Positions 41,982 through 46,886 of a stretch of DNA of 46,886 nucleotides are shown one piece after another (positions within the stretch are counted from its first letter, which is position 1; every line of letters begins with the position of its first letter). Source of the stretch: Butyrivibrio sp. (lineage in GTDB: Bacteria > Bacillota > Clostridia > Lachnospirales > Lachnospiraceae). The position numbers and the translations under genes are program-made. The notes under the pieces were generated by a model, which ran no database searches, was not told the DNA's origin, and saw nothing but the letters and a program-made list of their open reading frames with translations. The stretch lies in NCBI GenBank assembly GCA_015056495.1, contig SVGC01000026.1, positions 1-46,886 of the forward strand, written 5' to 3'.

Positions 41982-42743
41982 CTACCAGGTGATCACTTTT
42001 TTCTCAATTACTTTAAGCAGTGAATCCATGACTTTACCGATGATACCGATAGTGATCATTCCAATTATTACTATGTCAGTATTACCAAACTGTCTGGCAT
42101 TCATGATAAGATATCCAAGGCCTGTTGTAGATGACACAAGCTCTGCAGCCACTACGCACATCCAACAGGAAGTGAGTCCTACCCTTAGTCCTGTGAAAAT
42201 ATTAGGTGCCGCCCCTGGTATTATCCTTAAAAATATCTGCTTTAAAAGCGGAGTCTCCATCACATAGGAAACCTCTGCCAGTTTGGTATCAGCCTGCCTT
42301 ATGCCATCGATCACATTAATGAGGATTGTAAAAAAGCCTCCTAAAAATATCAGGAATATCTTGCCGCTTTCTCCAATGCCAAACCACAGGATCACAAGCG
42401 GTATCCAGGCTATAGGTGGTATAGGCTTTAATATCTGTACAAGAAGCTGCGTAAGTCTATCCAGATGTCTGGATAAGCCGATCAGTATTCCCAGCACAAT
42501 TCCGCAGGCAGAAGCAAGTACATATCCTTTAAGTACTCGCAACAGTGACACTAAAGCATTTTGTAAGAGAGAACCGTTACTTAATAATTTGATAAATGTA
42601 TGGAAAATCTTAGATGGTGATGGCATGATCACAGGATTGAGCTTGCCTCCTGCATCCATTACAAACCAAAAAGAAATGATCAAGATGATCAGTAAAAAAT
42701 ATTCTATTATATTCACAACTTTTTTGATCAATACATTATTCAT
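41982..42743 (-). CDS. ssuC: Sulfonate-type ABC transporter permease
   Basis: A 253-residue permease with six membrane segments. Family markers are NPVIMPSPSKIFHTFIKLLSNG, SLLRVLKGYVLASACGIVLGI, IPPIAWIPLVILWFGIG, and an EAA-like loop VSYVMETPLLKQIFLRIIPGAAPNIFTGLRVGL. It is the first gene of the transporter, preceded by a GGGAG site and a 226-base gap after the glycyl radical enzyme gene. Confidence 0.92.
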   Translation of the reverse strand: MNNVLIKKVVNIIEYFLLIILIISFWFVMDAGGKLNPVIMPSPSKIFHTFIKLLSNGSLLQNALVSLLRVLKGYVLASACGIVLGILIGLSRHLDRLTQLLVQILKPIPPIAWIPLVILWFGIGESGKIFLIFLGGFFTILINVIDGIRQADTKLAEVSYVMETPLLKQIFLRIIPGAAPNIFTGLRVGLTSCWMCVVAAELVSSTTGLGYLIMNARQFGNTDIVIIGMITIGIIGKVMDSLLKVIEKKVITW

Positions 42744-42817
42744 GTGCAGTCTCCCACCCGCTTATTGCCATATTCAGCCATTTCTACAATATCATCCGGA
42801 ATAAGCGCTAAATAGAA

Positions 42818-42850
42818 TTTCAGAGCAGCTCTTACGAAACTGCTCTGAAA
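42818..42850 (-). promoter_or_regulatory. Hairpin in the gap between the glycyl radical enzyme and ssuC
   Basis: TTTCAGAGCAG (42818-42828) is exactly mirrored at 42840-42850 around an 11-base loop. On the minus strand it is followed by TTCTATTT, a poor T tract, so it is either a weak terminator for the upstream gene or a leader structure for ssuC. A -10-like TATGAT lies just upstream near 42862-42867 without a good -35, as is common for activator-dependent promoters. The rest of the 226-base gap is A/T-rich with nothing else recognisable. Confidence 0.45.
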
Positions 42851-42969
42851 AAGCCTGCACATATCATAGCATTTTGATAGGATTAGTGGGTATATTTATT
42901 TCTTATATCTGGTTATTGAAAACCTTACGATGACAGTTTTTTCGCTATTTTTTAGAGAAAAACAATTTT

Positions 42970-45342
42970 TTAAACTGCAAGATCGTGCTCTGTTCTCGCA
43001 ATGATTTCATCCTGTACACCCGGATGAAGTCTTGTGAAGAATGCGCTAAAGCCTGCAACTCTTACAACCAGGTCAGCATGGTTCTCAGGATGGAGTCTTG
43101 CATCTCTAAGGACTGAAGCATCTACACAGTTGAACTGAATGTGGTTGCCGCCCTGATCAAAATAGCCTTTGATAAGTGCTGATAATGCGGCATTGCCTTC
43201 AGCATCCTTGAACTGAGCCGGATTGATCTTGACATTGAGGTGTGCGCTGTTATAAGCGATAGTATCAATTCCTGTTGCTGCAGATGATACAAGTACTGTA
43301 GGTCCGTTCACATCAGTACCAGGAGTTGCTGATACACTTCCGTCTGTTAATGTCTGCCTTGATTTTCTTCCGTTTGGAAGTGCTCCTGTAAGGAGGCCAA
43401 AGTAGTTGTGAGCACTCTTGGAATATGCATCCGGTTTGATGTACTTGCCAAAGTAGTTTCCTTTTGTCTCCTGCAGTATCTCATAAGTTGACTTGTAGAT
43501 CTTGCGCACAATTGCTTCAACATATTCATCATTGTTGCCGTGCTTTGGAGCTTTCTGAAGCTGCTTCTGAAGGATCTCATAGCCTTCAAAGTCTGCTCTT
43601 AATGCATCACGGAGCTGCTCAAGTGTAGCTGTCTTGTCATCAAATACAACTTTCTTGATAGCTGCCAGTGAGTTAGCTGCATCAACTCCGCAGTTAACAA
43701 CAAAAGCTGTTGCTACAAACTCTGCACCGTCATTCCACAGATCCTTACCACTTTCGAGGCATCCGTCTGTAAGAGCTGATCTAAATGGAAGCGGGAACTG
43801 CTGACTGATAAGGAGGTGATATACATCTGCGATGTTTCTATTGATCCTTATCAGCTTATCGTTCTGTTTTACATAAGCATCTACGATCTCATCAAAAGAC
43901 TTAAACTCTGTAAAGTCTCCTGTATGTGCACCTATATCCAGTCCTGTAAGTGGATCTACACCATTGTTGATAACAAGTTCAACACCTTTTGCAAGGTTGT
44001 AGCCAGGCTGCATCAGATATGCTGTCTTATTTGGGATAGCTGTTGATACGCATCCATATACAGCTGATCTTCTGGCATCTTCAATAGTTGCACCATATCT
44101 GCTGTATGCATCAAGACTTCTCTCGATCAGTACATTGGCATTCATGAACTGTGGCATGCCCACACCTGTACGGACTACTTCATAAGCCTTGCTTACAAAT
44201 TCAGGCTTTAACTTATCATGATAAATAAGTGCAAGTGGTGGCTGTGGGAGCTGGAGATGCTTCTGAGCTTCAAGTATCAGATAATCAACTTCGCCTGTAG
44301 CATCTCTGCCATCTGCTGTAAGACCGCCGACATTTATTGTCTGAGCTGTATCACCTGAGTTACCAATATCCATGCTCTGACCATAGTAATAGTTGATATC
44401 ATTGAGCTTGATAAAGAAGTTCTCAAGAAGGTATACAGCCTGTTCCCTGGTGATATCTCCATTGGCAATATCCTGCTGATAGAATGGTTCAAGCACCTGA
44501 CCAAGATAACCCTGTGATACTCCGCATCCCACCTGCTCTATCTCAGAAGCAAGGTGTGCAAAATAATGTGACTGAAGTGCTTCTCTAAAGTTAGTTGCAG
44601 GATTCTTTGGCACTCTGCTTGTAACATCAGCAATCTCAAGAAGTTCTGCCTTTCTTTCGTTATCTGTCTCTTTCGCAGCAAGCTCTTTTGCAAGTGCGCT
44701 ATATCTCTCAGCGTATCTGATGATAGCCTTGGTCTCTATGATGACTGCTTCATAGAAATCAAACTTGTCACGATTTTCTTCCTTGATATCAAGTGCATCA
44801 TAGCGCTCCTGTGCCTCATCGATTATTGCCTGAAGACCCTTGGTGATAGCTCTCTCATAGTTAGAGTTACTAACTCCTGAAGGAGCTATTCCTGCCTCCT
44901 GAAAAGCACCTGCATCAACATAGTCAAATTCATTGTAGCCCCACTTTTTCTTGGAGATATCAGCGATTCTGTGATAGAGGCTTCTGTCTCTCCAATAATC
45001 ATAGGTTTCTTTCACAAGTTCTTTTTTATCTTCAGGAATATCAAACTTATCATCATCCACAAGCCAGTCAGGATTCCACTCAGGATAGATATAGAATGCG
45101 CCAACCTCTTTTGCAAGGCTTCCTACAAGGAGGTTATCATCAATATAGATTGTCTTGTAATCCAGCAGATACTCAAAAAATCTTGCTCTCAGAATAGCCG
45201 GAGAATAATCTCTGTACTGTTCATAAACTACTTTTTGGAACTCAATCCTTTCAAAGTCGATTGTCTGCTTCAGATTGATAACCTGCTTTTTTAATTTCTC
45301 AAGTCTGTCATTATCTACTCTAAATAACTGTTTTGTCCCCAT
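42970..45342 (-). CDS. Glycyl radical enzyme of unknown specificity (GCVST type), copy 2
   Basis: A protein of 790 residues from the ATG at 45340-45342, seven bases after GGAGGG; an upstream in-frame ATG at 45360 overlaps the preceding stop and the ribosome site. The glycyl radical motif is RVAGFSAFF (Gly764) and the thiyl cysteine is Cys431 in VYGCVSTAIP. There is no Glu two residues after the Cys, so the C-x-E base of dehydratases and lyases is missing. Aligned by eye to IslA, Arg188, Gln192, Trp373 and Arg677 become Val, Asn, Ala and Asp. It therefore should not cleave isethionate. Whether it is a decarboxylase, a C-C enzyme or something new is open. It lies 14 bases after its paralogue and upstream of the sulfonate transporter. 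Confidence 0.9.
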   Translation of the reverse strand: MGTKQLFRVDNDRLEKLKKQVINLKQTIDFERIEFQKVVYEQYRDYSPAILRARFFEYLLDYKTIYIDDNLLVGSLAKEVGAFYIYPEWNPDWLVDDDKFDIPEDKKELVKETYDYWRDRSLYHRIADISKKKWGYNEFDYVDAGAFQEAGIAPSGVSNSNYERAITKGLQAIIDEAQERYDALDIKEENRDKFDFYEAVIIETKAIIRYAERYSALAKELAAKETDNERKAELLEIADVTSRVPKNPATNFREALQSHYFAHLASEIEQVGCGVSQGYLGQVLEPFYQQDIANGDITREQAVYLLENFFIKLNDINYYYGQSMDIGNSGDTAQTINVGGLTADGRDATGEVDYLILEAQKHLQLPQPPLALIYHDKLKPEFVSKAYEVVRTGVGMPQFMNANVLIERSLDAYSRYGATIEDARRSAVYGCVSTAIPNKTAYLMQPGYNLAKGVELVINNGVDPLTGLDIGAHTGDFTEFKSFDEIVDAYVKQNDKLIRINRNIADVYHLLISQQFPLPFRSALTDGCLESGKDLWNDGAEFVATAFVVNCGVDAANSLAAIKKVVFDDKTATLEQLRDALRADFEGYEILQKQLQKAPKHGNNDEYVEAIVRKIYKSTYEILQETKGNYFGKYIKPDAYSKSAHNYFGLLTGALPNGRKSRQTLTDGSVSATPGTDVNGPTVLVSSAATGIDTIAYNSAHLNVKINPAQFKDAEGNAALSALIKGYFDQGGNHIQFNCVDASVLRDARLHPENHADLVVRVAGFSAFFTRLHPGVQDEIIARTEHDLAV

Positions 45343-45356
45343 CGTTATTCCCTCCA

Positions 45357-46886
45357 TCATCCTACTAAGTCATGTTCTGTTCTTGCTATGATCTCATCCT
45401 GTACTCCCGGATGCAGTCTTGTGAAGAATGCACTAAAGCCTGCAACTCTTACTACAAGATCTCTATGCTGATCCGGATGAGCCTTGGCATCTTTCAAGAC
45501 TTTGGCATCTACGCAGTTGAACTGGATGTGATTACCATTCTGATCAAAGTAGCCTTTAATAAGGGCAAGCAATGCCTGGTTGCCTTCTTCATCCTTGAAC
45601 TGAGCAGGATTTAACTTAACATTGAGATGTCCTGAGTTAAATGCTATTGTATCGAGAGCGCCTGCTGCCGAAGAAACAAGTACTGTCGGTCCCTTAACAT
45701 CTGTACCAGGTGTAGCTGATACGCTTCCATCTGTAAATGCTGTTTTAGCCTTTCTGCCATTTGGAGTAGCGCCTGAGAGCTGACCATAGTAGTTATAACC
45801 TGTCTTGGAATATGCATCAGGCTTACCATATTTGCCAAAGTAGTTGCCGCCTGCCTTCTGGAATGCATCAAATACTGTCTTATAAACTCTTCTTGCAATC
45901 TCTTCAGCATACTCATCGTTATTGCCATGCTTTGGAGCTCTCTGCAACAGCTTCTGGATGATCTCATATCCTTCGAAGTTGTTGTCCAGAGCTTCTTTGA
46001 GCTCAGCCAGTGTAATTGCCTTGTCCTCAAATACCACCTTCTTGATGGCTGCCAGAGAATTGGCTGCATCAATACCTGTGTTGAAGATAAGCGCTGTTGC
46101 TGCAAAATCAGCTCCGTCATTCCACATATCTATGCCTCTTTCAAGACATCCATCTGTAAGAGCTGATCTAAATGGGAGCTGTAGGAACTTACTGCAATTA
46201 TACTGATAGATCTCGCTTGTCTTATGAGCAAGAGCTACATTCCTCTCAGTCTGTTTTACAAAAGCATCATATACTTCTTCAAAGCTTTCAAACTTGGTGA
46301 AATCTCCTGTTTTTTCTCCAACCTCAAAGCCTGTAAGCGGATCAACGCCGTTGTTTATCACCAGTTCAAGTCCCTTTACGATGTTGTAGCCGGACTCCAT
46401 CAGGTATGCTGTTTTACCCGGAATAGCTGTAGATACACATCCGTATACGCAGGATCTTCTTGCATCCTCAATTGATGCTCCATATCTGCTGTATGCATCA
46501 AGACTTCGCTGAATCAGTACATTGGCATTCATGAACTGTGGCATACCAATTCCTGTACGTACCAGCTCAAATGCCTTATTAACAAATTCAGGCTTTAACT
46601 TATCGTGATAGATAAGGGCAAGAGGTGGCTGAGGAAGTCTTACTTCATGCTGTGCATCCAGTATCAGATAGTCTACACTTGCTGTAGCATCTCTTCCGTC
46701 AGGTGTATATCCGCCTACTGAGATAGTCTGTGCTGTATCGCCTGAGTTGCTGACATCCATTCTCTGTCCATAGTAGTAGCTGATATCATTTAACTTGATA
46801 AAATAGTTCTCAAGAAGGAATGTAGCCTGTTCATCATCAATGATGCCTTCCTTGATGTCATGTTCATAATATGGCTGAAGTTCCTG
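45357..46886 (-). CDS. Glycyl radical enzyme of unknown specificity (GCVST type), copy 1, cut by window edge
   Basis: The open frame runs through the right edge without a start codon. The visible 509 residues align to about residue 282 onward of the neighbouring paralogue, with roughly 70 percent identity by eye. It has the same thiyl site VYGCVSTAIP and glycyl site RVAGFSAFF, the NSGDTAQTI block in place of the IslA tryptophan region, and the same C-terminal EHDL ending. Differences cluster between the cysteine and glycine loops (for example SEIYQYNCSKFLQLPF against ADVYHLLISQQFPLPF), which may tune substrate choice or partner contact. The pair is closely spaced and probably cotranslated, possibly forming a heterodimer or two isoenzymes. 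Confidence 0.9.
   Translation of the reverse strand, partial: QELQPYYEHDIKEGIIDDEQATFLLENYFIKLNDISYYYGQRMDVSNSGDTAQTISVGGYTPDGRDATASVDYLILDAQHEVRLPQPPLALIYHDKLKPEFVNKAFELVRTGIGMPQFMNANVLIQRSLDAYSRYGASIEDARRSCVYGCVSTAIPGKTAYLMESGYNIVKGLELVINNGVDPLTGFEVGEKTGDFTKFESFEEVYDAFVKQTERNVALAHKTSEIYQYNCSKFLQLPFRSALTDGCLERGIDMWNDGADFAATALIFNTGIDAANSLAAIKKVVFEDKAITLAELKEALDNNFEGYEIIQKLLQRAPKHGNNDEYAEEIARRVYKTVFDAFQKAGGNYFGKYGKPDAYSKTGYNYYGQLSGATPNGRKAKTAFTDGSVSATPGTDVKGPTVLVSSAAGALDTIAFNSGHLNVKLNPAQFKDEEGNQALLALIKGYFDQNGNHIQFNCVDAKVLKDAKAHPDQHRDLVVRVAGFSAFFTRLHPGVQDEIIARTEHDLVG

Noticed and set aside
45343..45360. Upstream ATG start for the second glycyl radical enzyme
   Set aside because: It overlaps the stop of the preceding gene and would bury the GGAGGG ribosome site, which is well placed for the ATG at 45342.

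Overview
The window looks like a chromosomal piece of a low-to-mid G+C anaerobic Firmicute, most likely family Lachnospiraceae (Butyrivibrio, Pseudobutyrivibrio or Roseburia type; genus not resolvable by eye). The grounds are the block coaX - small acidic protein - dusB - greA - lysS, strong AGGAGG ribosome sites, glycyl radical chemistry, and lipoproteins with long Thr/Glu/Ala linkers. No rRNA, tRNA, CRISPR array or complete insertion sequence was found.

Layout. (1) Positions 1-5000, minus strand, are an accessory zone: the first 20 codons of an Rrf2 regulator at the edge, a truncated SnoaL-like gene, an orphan MazE-type antitoxin, a small lipoprotein, a chimeric ORF, an Abi_2 (HEPN) abortive-infection protein, a PD-(D/E)XK-like nuclease, and an unusual 75-bp repeat array upstream of that nuclease. 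(2) 5.4-15.4 kb, minus strand, is housekeeping: lysS, greA, dusB, a DUF6145-like protein, coaX, argF, a SleB-type wall hydrolase with SH3 domains, proC, a SpoU-type RNA methyltransferase and pfkA. (3) 15.6-19.9 kb, plus strand, holds an MBOAT acyltransferase, a DltD/AlgX-like protein and a DltA-like adenylating enzyme, probably a cell-surface acylation set that lacks its carrier protein here. (4) tex (minus), then on the plus strand three envelope or peptidase-like genes and a GH2 glycosidase. Both convergent gene ends in this stretch carry the same 72-bp palindromic element.

(5) 26.3-46.9 kb, minus strand, is a sulfur-centred region. In transcription order: two tandem glycyl radical enzymes of unknown specificity (the first running off the window), a sulfonate-type ABC transporter (ssuC, ssuB, ssuA), a glycyl radical enzyme with the residue pattern of isethionate sulfite-lyase (islA) and its activase (islB), a LysR regulator, a cysteine-type ABC transporter (CjaA-like binding protein, two permeases, ATPase), metQ, cysK, metN, metI and a MATE exporter. 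The simplest reading is uptake of a C2 sulfonate, C-S cleavage to sulfite and acetaldehyde, and feeding of the sulfur toward cysteine, next to direct import of cysteine and methionine. No sulfite reductase or aldehyde dehydrogenase is present in the window. The two extra glycyl radical enzymes lack the C-x-E catalytic pair and every predicted sulfonate contact of IslA, so they should act on something else; they are the best candidates here for undescribed chemistry.
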